DNA of 64,000 nt, from positions 3,417,898-3,481,897 of the forward strand of contig CP012156.1 in NCBI GenBank assembly GCA_001602435.1, given 5' to 3'. The DNA comes from Hyphomonadaceae bacterium UKL13-1 (GTDB lineage: Bacteria > Pseudomonadota > Alphaproteobacteria > Caulobacterales > Aquidulcibacteraceae). This document shows, one piece after another, positions 14,756 through 23,106 of the stretch (position 1 is the stretch's first letter; each line of letters opens with the position of its first letter). The notes under the pieces are model-generated. The model was not told the DNA's origin, made no database searches, and saw only the letters and a list, made by a program, of their open reading frames with translations. The translations under genes and the position numbers were made by a program.

Positions 14756-17665
14756 TTAGTGGGCCTCAGCCCAATTCAGTGCGGCGCGCGCCTCTACCAC
14801 CAAAGGAACAGACAAAGCCACTGCTGATAGAGCAGCCTTCTCCATCACTTGGGCAACCAGAGCGCATGTCGCATCCGCTTGGCTTGAAGGCGCTTCAAAT
14901 ACAAGCTCGTCATGCACTTGCAGCAACATTCGAGCCTGTAATCCGGCGTCTTCCAGCGCTTTTGGCAAGCGGATCATGGCCCGCTTGATGATGTCGGCAG
15001 CTGCCCCTTGCAAGGGCGCATTGATGGCTTGGCGTTCGGCAAAGGCCTGTTCGGCTTGGCTTTTGGCATTTATGCCCGGCACCCAGCAGCGGCGGCCAAA
15101 GATGGTTTCGACATAGGCCTTTTCCCGCGCCATGGCCTTCATCTGATCCATATAGGCCTGAATGCCGGGGAAGCGTTGCTTATAGGTGGCGATATAGTCG
15201 CGCGCTTCACCTTGTGGAATCGACAATTGTCGCGCGAGGCCAAAGGCCGAAATACCATAAATGATGCCGAAGTTGATTGCCTTGGCCTTGCGCCGGACCA
15301 TCGGGTCCATGCCTTCCAGTGGCACACCAAACATTTCCGACGCCGTCATGGCGTGAATGTCATAGCCCTCAATAAAGGCCTTCTTCAGCTGGGGAATATC
15401 GCCGACATGGGCGAGGAGGCGCAGTTCAATCTGGCTATAGTCAGCGGAGATCAAAACGTGGTCAGCCTCTGCCACAAAGGCGCGGCGGATCCTGCGCCCC
15501 TCTTCGGTACGGATCGGGATGTTCTGCAAATTGGGGTCGGTTGAGGACAGCCGCCCTGTGGCGGCACCCACCATATTGTAAGAGGTATGCACCCGCCCGG
15601 TTGTGGGGTCGATCGCATCCTTCAGATTGTCGGTATAGGTGCTCTTGAGCTTGGCCAATGTCCGCCAATCAACCAAGGTGCGCGGCAATTCATGGCCTTG
15701 GGCGGCGAGATCTTCCAAAGCATCGGCCCCCGTCGCCCATTGACCGGTCGCTGTTTTCTTGCCGCCGGGCAATGCCATTTTGCCAAACAAAATGTCACCC
15801 AATTGCTTGGGACTGCCCAGATTAAACACTTCGCCTGCTTGTTCATGGGCTTGGGCTTCAAGGCCAATCATGCGCTGGGCAAAGTCGAGGGAAAGGCGGG
15901 AAAGCTCTGCCACATCGACCTTGACGCCCGCTTGCTCCATCCCGGCAATCACCGGCACCAAGGGCCGCTCCAGCGTTTCATAGACGGTGGTAGAGCGCTC
16001 CTGCACCAAGCGCGGCTTTAAAATGTGCCAAAGGCGCAAGGTCACATCCGCATCTTCAGCGGCATAGGCGGTAGCCCGGTCGAGGGCCACTTGATCAAAG
16101 CTGATCTGCGATTTGCCGGTGCCGCACACATCTTTGAAGGCGATGGGTTGGTGCGCCAAAAGCCGCAGCGACAAATCATCCATCCCGTGGGAATTGCGCC
16201 CAGCGTCTAAGGCGAAGCTCATCAGCATGGTGTCGTCAATCGGGCTGATGGCAATATTGTGCTGGGCCATGACGGAGACATCATATTTCAGATTCTGGCC
16301 GATCTTTAGAACCGCATCATCTTCCAGCACAGGTTTTAAACGGGCCAAAACGTCGGCTAGCTCTAATTGGTTGGGCAATTTCGCGACCGTGTCTTGCCCG
16401 CCACCAAAAAGGTCCCCCGTGACGCCCACATCGCCCGCGCCGCGATGACCGACAGGGATATAACACGCAATGCCGGGCTCTACCGCCAACGATAGACCGA
16501 CCAAGGTCCCGCTCACACTGTTGAGCGACGCAGTTTCGGTATCAAATGCGACATAGCCTTGCGCTTGTATGCGGGCGATCCAGTCGTCGAGACGCGCAAG
16601 GCTTGTGATGGTTTCATAGGCCTTAGTGTCGATCGGCGCAAAAACCGCCGGGGGGATGGTCGCCTGACCTGTTGGCGCACCATCCGTGGTCGACACAGAA
16701 ACGGCTGCAGCTGTGGCGATGCCGGCAGGCGCTGCGTCGCCATGATCGGCTTTGTCGGCAACATAGCCATCGCGGCGAAGCCCAGCCTCAACCCGGCCCG
16801 TCAGCGTGCGCAATTCCATCTTGCGCAAGAAGTCGAGCAAGACAGTCGGTTCAGGTTCCCGCACCCCAAAATGCTCCAGATGCTCTAGCACCGGAACATT
16901 ATCCATCAAGGTGACGAGACGCTTAGAGATTTCGATCTGTTCCCGGAATTGGATCAAGGTCTCACGCCGCTTGGGCTGTTTGATTTCGCTGGCGCGGTCC
17001 AGAAGTGTTTCCAGATTGCCATAAATGCCCAGCAATTCTGCCGCGGTCTTCACGCCGATCCCGGGTGCGCCAGGCACATTGTCGGTGCTGTCCCCAGCCA
17101 AGGATTGGACGTCAATTACTTGTTCAGGCGCGACGCCGAATTTCTCCATCACCGCCTCCGGCCCCATAGGTCGGTCCTTCATCGGGTCATAGAGAAAGAT
17201 TTTGTCGGTGATCAGCTGCATCAAGTCTTTGTCCGAGGACAGAATACGGACCTTGGCACCTTTCTCGGCAGCCTGCCGCGCATAGGTCGCGATCAGATCA
17301 TCGGCCTCATAACCGGGTAGCTCAATCGAGGGCAGACCAAAGGCACGCGTCGCTTCCCGGATCATCGGGAATTGTGGCACCAAATCTTCCGGCGCGGGTG
17401 GCCGATTGGCCTTGTAGGCGGGATAGATGTCATTGCGAAAGGTCGGGCCGGAGGCATCAAAGATTACGGCCAAATGGGTGGGCTGATCGCCATCGCGCTC
17501 ATCGGCCAACAGTTTGAAAATCATGTTGCAAAAGCCCGACACCGCCCCAATCGGCGCACCGTCGCTTTTCCGCGTCAAAGGCGGCAGGCCGTGAAAGGCG
17601 CGGAAGATGTAACCAGAGCCGTCAACAAGGGTTACGCGGGAATCGGGGCCTACAGGATATGTCAT
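14756..17665 (-). CDS. polA: DNA polymerase I
   Basis: A 969-residue polymerase for repair and Okazaki-fragment maturation. All three domains are present and look active. The 5'-nuclease (about 1-300) has VDGSGYIFRAFHG and SSDKDLMQLI. The 3'-5' exonuclease (about 355-560) has VAFDTETASLN, GQNLKYDVSVMAQ and YAAEDADVTLR, so proofreading residues are kept. The polymerase domain has motif A SADYSQIELRLLAH, motif B RRKAKAINFGIIYG and motif C LQVHDELVFE. Motif B carries Phe at the dideoxy-discrimination site, as in E. coli. It lies just upstream of pheT on the same strand. Confidence 0.97.
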   Translation of the reverse strand: MTYPVGPDSRVTLVDGSGYIFRAFHGLPPLTRKSDGAPIGAVSGFCNMIFKLLADERDGDQPTHLAVIFDASGPTFRNDIYPAYKANRPPAPEDLVPQFPMIREATRAFGLPSIELPGYEADDLIATYARQAAEKGAKVRILSSDKDLMQLITDKIFLYDPMKDRPMGPEAVMEKFGVAPEQVIDVQSLAGDSTDNVPGAPGIGVKTAAELLGIYGNLETLLDRASEIKQPKRRETLIQFREQIEISKRLVTLMDNVPVLEHLEHFGVREPEPTVLLDFLRKMELRTLTGRVEAGLRRDGYVADKADHGDAAPAGIATAAAVSVSTTDGAPTGQATIPPAVFAPIDTKAYETITSLARLDDWIARIQAQGYVAFDTETASLNSVSGTLVGLSLAVEPGIACYIPVGHRGAGDVGVTGDLFGGGQDTVAKLPNQLELADVLARLKPVLEDDAVLKIGQNLKYDVSVMAQHNIAISPIDDTMLMSFALDAGRNSHGMDDLSLRLLAHQPIAFKDVCGTGKSQISFDQVALDRATAYAAEDADVTLRLWHILKPRLVQERSTTVYETLERPLVPVIAGMEQAGVKVDVAELSRLSLDFAQRMIGLEAQAHEQAGEVFNLGSPKQLGDILFGKMALPGGKKTATGQWATGADALEDLAAQGHELPRTLVDWRTLAKLKSTYTDNLKDAIDPTTGRVHTSYNMVGAATGRLSSTDPNLQNIPIRTEEGRRIRRAFVAEADHVLISADYSQIELRLLAHVGDIPQLKKAFIEGYDIHAMTASEMFGVPLEGMDPMVRRKAKAINFGIIYGISAFGLARQLSIPQGEARDYIATYKQRFPGIQAYMDQMKAMAREKAYVETIFGRRCWVPGINAKSQAEQAFAERQAINAPLQGAAADIIKRAMIRLPKALEDAGLQARMLLQVHDELVFEAPSSQADATCALVAQVMEKAALSAVALSVPLVVEARAALNWAEAH

Positions 17666-17729
17666 GGCGTGATCTTAGGCCAGCGTGCTACGACTTCCAA
17701 TCCCAAAGTCTTTTGGCCGCACAGGGGCT

Positions 17730-19277
17730 TTAAGGTCGCATATGCGTGCTGACAGGCCCTGTCTGTAAGACGCGGCGGGCGAGGCCTGCCCATTCGCATA
17801 AGAGCGGTCGGGTGTCGCGCGGGTCGATGATTTCTTCGGCATAGAAGCTTTCAGCGGTGCGGAACGGGCTGCGAAGGCCTTCCATCCAAGCTTTAATCTC
17901 CGCAAGCCTTGCAACCGGATCTGGATGGGCCTCCAACTCGCGGCGGAAAGCGGCCTCTACCCCGCCATCCATCGGTAAGCTGCCCCAATCACCCGACGGC
18001 CAACAGAAGCGGGCCTTGGCGCGCGAGGGGTTGAACATGGCCGAGCCCGCCAGCCCATAGGCCTTGCGCATCACCACCGCACAGAAGGGCACGCGTGCTT
18101 GATAAATCGCGCTCATCGCGCGGATGCCCGCACGGGTGACACCTGCTTGCTCATGCTTGCGACCGACTGCAAAGCCCGGACAGTCGACGAAATGGACGAT
18201 GGGCAGGTGGAAGGTGTTCGCAAGGTCGACAAAACGCTCCACCTTGCGGGCCGCATCCGCCGTCCACGCCCCGTCGAGCACATAAGGATCGCCCGCCATA
18301 ATGGCGACGGGCCAGCCATCAATCCGGGCAAGGCCCGTTATGATGGACCGCCCCCAAGCTTTGCCCATCTCAAAGAAGGTGCCGGCATCCACGCAAGCCT
18401 CGACAATCTTACGGCTTTTGTAAGGGGTCACCCGATCGCGCGGCACGATGGAAAGCAGGAATTCCTCCTTCCGATCGGCGGGGTCTAAACTGGGTGCGCG
18501 CGCTGGCAGATCATCAACTGAGCCCGGCAGATAGGACAAGAAGCGCCGCGCATAGGCCATGGCCTCGGCTTCACTCTCGACCGCCTCATCCACCACACCA
18601 TTGCGGGCCTGAATTTCCCAGCCGCCCAAGCCTTCCTTATCAATGTCCTCGCCAATGGCCCGCGCAACCGGTGGGCCAGCGACAAAGACTTGGCTGAGGC
18701 CTTTGACCATCACCGAATAATGGCTGGCGGCAACCCGGCCAGCGCCCAGTCCCGCACAGGGGCCAAGGGCGAGGGAGACCACCGGGATTTGGCCCATATT
18801 GGCGACCACAACTTCCCAGCCAGGTGTCTCTGGAATGTAGGTGCGGGGATCTTTTTCCAGCATCTTCACGCTGCCGCCGCCGCCTGTGCCATCCACCATC
18901 CGGATCAAAGGCATGCGATATTCGCCTGCGAATTTTTCGGCCTGCACCATCTTTTGCCAGATGGCAGCGTCCGCCGCTCCACCGCGCACGGTGAAGTCGT
19001 CGGCGATCACGCCAACTGGGCGGCCATCAATCCGTCCACGGCCTGTCACCATATTGGACGGCAAATAGCTTTTGAGCGAGCCATCGGGGTGATATTCCGC
19101 CACGCCAGCAATCTTACCAATCTCGTGAAAGCTGCCGGGGTCTAATAGCGCATCCACCCGCGCACGGGCAGTAGACTTGCCTTGTGCCAATTGACGGGCC
19201 ACGCGCTCTTCCCCGCCCATTTGTTCGGCAAGGGCCTCGCGGGCACGGAGGTGTTCGATCTCAGGTTTCCAGCTCAT
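17730..19277 (-). CDS. Acyl-CoA carboxylase, carboxyltransferase subunit
   Basis: A 515-residue biotin-dependent carboxyltransferase (beta chain type of propionyl-, methylcrotonyl- or geranyl-CoA carboxylases). Family segments: ARERVDALLDPG-like ARARVDALLDPGSFHEIG, VIADDFTVRGGAAD, IRMVDGTGGGGSV, GLGAGRVAASHYSVMVKG in the N-half and IVHFVDCPGFAVGRKHEQAGVTRAG in the C-half. It needs a biotin carboxylase/BCCP partner, which is not next to it. The neighbouring genes (polA, phosphatase) do not reveal the substrate. A link to the CoA-lyase operon 6 kb away is possible because both types cluster in mycobacteria. Confidence 0.88.
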   Translation of the reverse strand: MSWKPEIEHLRAREALAEQMGGEERVARQLAQGKSTARARVDALLDPGSFHEIGKIAGVAEYHPDGSLKSYLPSNMVTGRGRIDGRPVGVIADDFTVRGGAADAAIWQKMVQAEKFAGEYRMPLIRMVDGTGGGGSVKMLEKDPRTYIPETPGWEVVVANMGQIPVVSLALGPCAGLGAGRVAASHYSVMVKGLSQVFVAGPPVARAIGEDIDKEGLGGWEIQARNGVVDEAVESEAEAMAYARRFLSYLPGSVDDLPARAPSLDPADRKEEFLLSIVPRDRVTPYKSRKIVEACVDAGTFFEMGKAWGRSIITGLARIDGWPVAIMAGDPYVLDGAWTADAARKVERFVDLANTFHLPIVHFVDCPGFAVGRKHEQAGVTRAGIRAMSAIYQARVPFCAVVMRKAYGLAGSAMFNPSRAKARFCWPSGDWGSLPMDGGVEAAFRRELEAHPDPVARLAEIKAWMEGLRSPFRTAESFYAEEIIDPRDTRPLLCEWAGLARRVLQTGPVSTHMRP

Positions 19278-19323
19278 CGCTCGACTGTAACCAGACTTTT
19301 CAGGCGTGCAAACAACTAACCCA

Positions 19324-20121
19324 TCAGGTTGTCAGCAAATAGTCCGCCAAGGCGCGCTTCTTGGCGGCATCTACGCCCAGACGATCGAGATAGCCATCCA
19401 GTCCGCCATCCCGCCGTGTCATCTCGGACCATGCTTCGGCAAGGAAGTCCGGATGCACGCCGACCATCGGCATCAAAGCCTCTGGGTCAATATGCTTATC
19501 AAATTGGCTGCCCATCATCTTGGCATATTGGGCCAAGAGATTGGGGTCGTGGGCGACGTGATTGGTCAATAGATAATCATGTTCAATCCGCTCCAGATCA
19601 ACACCCAGCGCATAGAGGATCAAGCCGCACAAGATTCCGGTCCGGTCTTTGCCTGCCGCGCAATGGATGACGACCGGACCTTTCCCCTCAGCCAATCGGT
19701 CGAAGGTTTCGGTGAACAGCGTCAGATGTTGGGGCTCCCACGGGATGCGGCGATAGGATGACATCATGTGGTCATGGGTGGCTTGATGCGTCAGATCGGT
19801 ATCGCGGATGAATTGCAAATGCGGCGGCAGGGTCACCCCATCGCCATCGCCCAAATCCGACGACAGAATTTCAACCGGCAACCCGCCCAACTGGCTCGGC
19901 TGCATCTCGCGCTCATGCCCGCGACGTAGGTCGACGACGAATTTAATCCCGGTTTCTCGGAACCTCGCCCGGCCCGCCTCGGTCACTTGCGCATAATTGG
20001 CAGAGCGGAACAGCTTTCCCGCTTGCACAGTCTGGCCGGATTGGGTTGGATAGGTGCCAAAGTCGCGGAAATTGCGAACGCCTTCGACAAAAATAAATGG
20101 GGGCGGCAGAGATGAGGTCAT
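19324..20121 (-). CDS. Tyrosine-protein phosphatase (Y_phosphatase3 type)
   Basis: A 265-residue cytoplasmic protein with the catalytic P-loop HCAAGKDRTG (Cys-x5-Arg) in its middle. The N-terminal GVRNFRDFGTYPTQSGQTV and LFRSANYAQVTEAGRARF are typical of the bacterial family that includes lipid A or phosphoinositide-like phosphatases and PtpB. Substrate unknown. Its ATG is only nine bases from the divergent hydrolase start, so the two promoters must overlap each other's coding starts. Confidence 0.88.
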   Translation of the reverse strand: MTSSLPPPFIFVEGVRNFRDFGTYPTQSGQTVQAGKLFRSANYAQVTEAGRARFRETGIKFVVDLRRGHEREMQPSQLGGLPVEILSSDLGDGDGVTLPPHLQFIRDTDLTHQATHDHMMSSYRRIPWEPQHLTLFTETFDRLAEGKGPVVIHCAAGKDRTGILCGLILYALGVDLERIEHDYLLTNHVAHDPNLLAQYAKMMGSQFDKHIDPEALMPMVGVHPDFLAEAWSEMTRRDGGLDGYLDRLGVDAAKKRALADYLLTT

Positions 20122-20130
20122 CAGACGGAC

Positions 20131-20889
20131 ATGGACTACAGAACCGCGCGCTTCAAGACGTTTGACGGCCTAAATTTGGCTTGGACTGAGACTGGTTCGC
20201 CAAATGGTCGGCCGACTTTGGTTTTACATGGCTTTTTGGCCAGCGCCCAACTGAACTGGATTGAGCCCGGCTTGGCCGCTGCGATGGCCGCAACGGGCCG
20301 CCGCATCATCTTGCCAGACTTGCGCGGTCATGGGCAATCGGACGCACCGACGGATCCTGCCGCCTATCCCAAAGACGCGCTTCCCCAAGATCAAGAAGTG
20401 CTCCTGGCGCAATTGGGCATCACGGATTTTGACCTCATCGGCTATTCCTTGGGCGCGCGCACGGCGGTGCGGCTTTTGGCGCGCGGCCATGCGGGCCCAG
20501 CTAAAGTCTTTTTAGGCGGGATGGGCGAAGCGGGCATCACCACCGTCGGTACACGGAAGGATTATTTTGAAGACGGCATCCGTAATGGCGCAAATGCGAA
20601 AGACGCGCGCGCTGGAGCCTATATTCAAACAATCCTGAAGCAACGCGGGATGAGCCCAGAGGCCGCTTTAGGCGTCCTCTCCACCCAAGTCTCCACATCG
20701 CCAGAGCAATTGGCGAAAATCAAAAACCCCGTACTTGTCGTCAATGGCGATCAAGACCGCGACAATGGCGACCCGATGGCCTTGGCCGCCGCGCTGGGCA
20801 ATGCCACCTGTCAGCTGGTGCCCGGCAACCATTTGAGCGCCGTTGCAGAACCCGCCTTCCGCGACGCTTTGGTGGCCTTTTTGAGTTAG
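20131..20889 (+). CDS. Alpha/beta hydrolase
   Basis: A 252-residue single-domain hydrolase. The oxyanion-hole HG is in LVLHGFLASAQ (residues 31-40); the nucleophile elbow is GYSLG with Ser106; the likely acid is in NGDQDRDNG and the His in GNHLSAV near the C-terminus. LPDLRGHGQSDAP is the typical second motif. The triad is complete; the ester or thioester it cleaves is not evident. It is followed directly by repeat copy B. Confidence 0.88.
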   Translation: MDYRTARFKTFDGLNLAWTETGSPNGRPTLVLHGFLASAQLNWIEPGLAAAMAATGRRIILPDLRGHGQSDAPTDPAAYPKDALPQDQEVLLAQLGITDFDLIGYSLGARTAVRLLARGHAGPAKVFLGGMGEAGITTVGTRKDYFEDGIRNGANAKDARAGAYIQTILKQRGMSPEAALGVLSTQVSTSPEQLAKIKNPVLVVNGDQDRDNGDPMALAAALGNATCQLVPGNHLSAVAEPAFRDALVAFLS

Positions 20890-20910
20890 GGTGGGCGGTT
20901 CGAGGCACCC

Positions 20911-21354
20911 ACACCCATAGCCCCGCGTGGAAAACCACCGGGGGTGCGGCTGAGTGAGGGGCCGGGGCGCGTGGTATGCGCCAAATGAGGTGGGCCAGAT
21001 TAACGGACTGGCCCGGAATACGACGCAAACCGTGCGCCCCGGCTGAAAAGTTCTGTGTGCTTAGGTGGTTCATGACGCCACGGGTGGTTCAAATTTCCCC
21101 CGCCTAGTTCGTAAAGGCCTCATCCTAGAAGCTTGCGCTTCTAAAAATACATAAGGCTTCCCCAAGGCGTCTCAAAGGCATCGCCTAAGTTCTTGACCAA
21201 GGGCTTCACACGGCAGTCGGGCTCAAGCACACCGGGCATCAGGACAGCTAATCCCAATGAAACACGAGGTCGCCACTTCAACCTCGATTAGTCCCGCTTA
21301 CAATCCCCAACCGGTGTCGCCGCTGCAGCAACAACGCCCTCTCGTTGGAGATGG
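20911..21354 (-). repeat. Core of the three-copy repeat, copy B
   Basis: The 444-bp core in reverse orientation. All stems listed for copy A are kept, including AGAAGC-GCAA-GCTTCT read on the minus strand (one pair longer than in copy A) and the ten-pair GCCGGGGCGC/GCGCCCCGGC stem. Differences from copy A are scattered point changes and small indels. Confidence 0.7.
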
Positions 21355-21722
21355 CCTTAAGTTATGCGGGGTTTGATGGGTGGGGGATAAGTTTTTATCT
21401 ATGCGCTCCCCTCTCCCAAAGGGAGAGGGGAGCGCGCCTTAGCCTTAGGGTGTTGCGGGGCGAATTTGTGCTGCCGATCTGGACCTATTTTGGTGCAACC
21501 TACGTTCCACCAAAATAGATCATCGAGCATGCCCGCGACATCTGGGTCGTCAAGTGCGCAGCTTTGCAGCGTCGCTAAGCGATCCGTTTTCAGAGAAAAC
21601 GGACACGTGACTGCCCAGAGGTCGCAAGAACAATTGAGTTAGCGGTTTGGTGGGCCGGAAGGATCACCAAAACGCTTCTAGATAGAAACCCCATCAAAAG
21701 GACCGCGCAACAAAAGTTGCGC
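20911..21722 (-). repeat. Mosaic intergenic repeat, copy B (whole element)
   Basis: Reverse-complement counterpart of 359-1293, about 95 percent identical by eye over the shared parts but about 123 bp shorter. The missing piece lies inside the long inverted repeat: only a 33-bp palindrome (21403-21435) remains, as if the rest had been deleted between its arms. It fills the gap between the hydrolase and the amidase genes together with the hairpins at 21705-21815. No protein-coding potential is evident. Confidence 0.85.
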
Positions 21723-21758
21723 ATGCAAACGCGATGACAAGCGCAACTTTTGTTGCGC
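21705..21758. repeat. 54-bp REPIN-like double hairpin, copy 1
   Basis: GCGCAAC-AAAA-GTTGCGC (21705-21722) and GCGCAAC-TTTT-GTTGCGC (21741-21758) are separated by 18 bases and are reverse complements of each other, so the block can fold as two small hairpins or one long one. Two more copies of exactly the same length occur at 55240 and 56238. Confidence 0.8.
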
Positions 21759-21778
21759 GCTCCGTTCCCCCGAACGAT

Positions 21779-21815
21779 GTCATCCCCGCCGAAGCGTCAG
21801 CGAAGAGCGGGGACC
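21779..21815. repeat. GTCATCCCCGCC half element
   Basis: GTCATCCCCGCC followed by AGCGGGGACCTC forms an imperfect palindrome with CCCCGC/GCGGGG arms. It matches the first part of the 92-93 bp elements at 55061 and 56313. The rest of this gap (21816-21906) shows nothing beyond a CGCATGCG-type short palindrome. Confidence 0.6.
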
Positions 21816-21906
21816 TCAGTGAGTTTGTGCGTTCCCCTTCGCCGCCCGTGGCGGACATCGGCGCATGCGCCGAAACCCCATGAATGGCGAAGGGACTGAA
21901 GTGGTC

Positions 21907-23106
21907 TTAAGCAGCGCCCCACACTGGCAGCGCCATCGCCGGAAACACGCCCGCGAGACCCAGTGCGATGTCTTCACGATCTGGGGCTGTCATGGCGTGG
22001 AAACCGATGGGTAGGCCGTCGATCAGGCCCATGGGCGCACTGATGGCGGGCAGGTCACCGACATTGGCGTACATGGTGGCATAGGCTTGATCTATCGGCG
22101 GGCCGACGTCGTGGTCAAAGGCGACATGCGAGACAGTCGGGCTGATGATGCCCGCCAATCCCTCGCGAGCCAAACAGGCGCGCAAGCGCTCTTTAGCCAA
22201 AGCGATCGTCTCATAGGCCTGATCCACGCGGGCTTGTGGCGAATTTTTGCCATAGAGCAGCATGGCGCGAAATTCTTCTGTTAAGCCTGACTTTGGGTCG
22301 GATAGTTCGGCGGCCCATTCGCGTGCGCCTTCAATCTCGCATACCAAAAGGCTGGCCAAAACCACGTCGATATCAGAGAAGCCCAAAGCGAGATCGACTT
22401 CGACCACTTCCGCGCCCGCACTGCGGAGGCGTTGGCAGGCTGCATCAAACACCCGCTGAACCAGCCGCGGGTTGGCTACACGGTCTCGGGCGACGGCAAA
22501 GCGAAGGCCCTGCACCGAGGCAAGGGGTGCAGGTGCCCCCAAGGCTTTCGCAACCGCCCAGAGGGTTTGAGGGTCTTTTGCCAAAGGACCCACTTGATCC
22601 AAAGTCGTCGACAGCGGCACGACGCCAATTTGTGAAACCAATGTGCCCGAAGGTTTCCACCCATAAACGCCACAATAGGACGCGGGCAGACGGATGGAGC
22701 CCATCGTGTCGGAGCCTAAAGCCGCATCGACCATCCCCGCCGCAATGGCAGCCCCCGACCCACCTGACGAGCCACCGGGCGAAAAATTAGGCCGCCAAGG
22801 ATTGATACAGCGGCCATAGGCCTTGTTATCGGTCGTGGCACCCAAGGCGCCTTCATGCATATTCAGTGTACCGACGATCTGTGCACCCGCTGCCCGCAGC
22901 GTGGCTACCACTGGCGCATCTTCCGCTGCAATCGCATGTCGACGCGCCTCTGATCCTGCCGTGTTGGCGAGGCCTTTTACGGCAATATTGCCTTTGACCC
23001 CAAGCCGAAGGCCCGCCAAAGGTCCATCACCCAAGGGCGGTGTATCGTCAAAGTCGATGAAGGCTTTGAGGGCCTGATTGGCGGCAAGAAAAGTCGAATG
23101 ATCCAT
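21907..23106 (-). CDS. Amidase-signature hydrolase
   Basis: A 399-residue amidase-signature enzyme. The Ser-cisSer-Lys triad is visible: Lys38 in LGVKGNIAV, Ser113/114 in GGSSGGSGAA, and nucleophile Ser137 in SDTMGSIRLP. The last motif usually reads DTGGSIR, so Met at the second position is a small deviation in the oxyanion loop. Length is near the family minimum, like AtzF/allophanate-type or aryl-acylamidases. It is the third gene of the operon MmgE/PrpD, CoA ligase, amidase: its start overlaps the ligase stop by one base. It may release the acid that the ligase activates, or trim a pathway amide; the substrate is unknown. Confidence 0.88.
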   Translation of the reverse strand: MDHSTFLAANQALKAFIDFDDTPPLGDGPLAGLRLGVKGNIAVKGLANTAGSEARRHAIAAEDAPVVATLRAAGAQIVGTLNMHEGALGATTDNKAYGRCINPWRPNFSPGGSSGGSGAAIAAGMVDAALGSDTMGSIRLPASYCGVYGWKPSGTLVSQIGVVPLSTTLDQVGPLAKDPQTLWAVAKALGAPAPLASVQGLRFAVARDRVANPRLVQRVFDAACQRLRSAGAEVVEVDLALGFSDIDVVLASLLVCEIEGAREWAAELSDPKSGLTEEFRAMLLYGKNSPQARVDQAYETIALAKERLRACLAREGLAGIISPTVSHVAFDHDVGPPIDQAYATMYANVGDLPAISAPMGLIDGLPIGFHAMTAPDREDIALGLAGVFPAMALPVWGAA

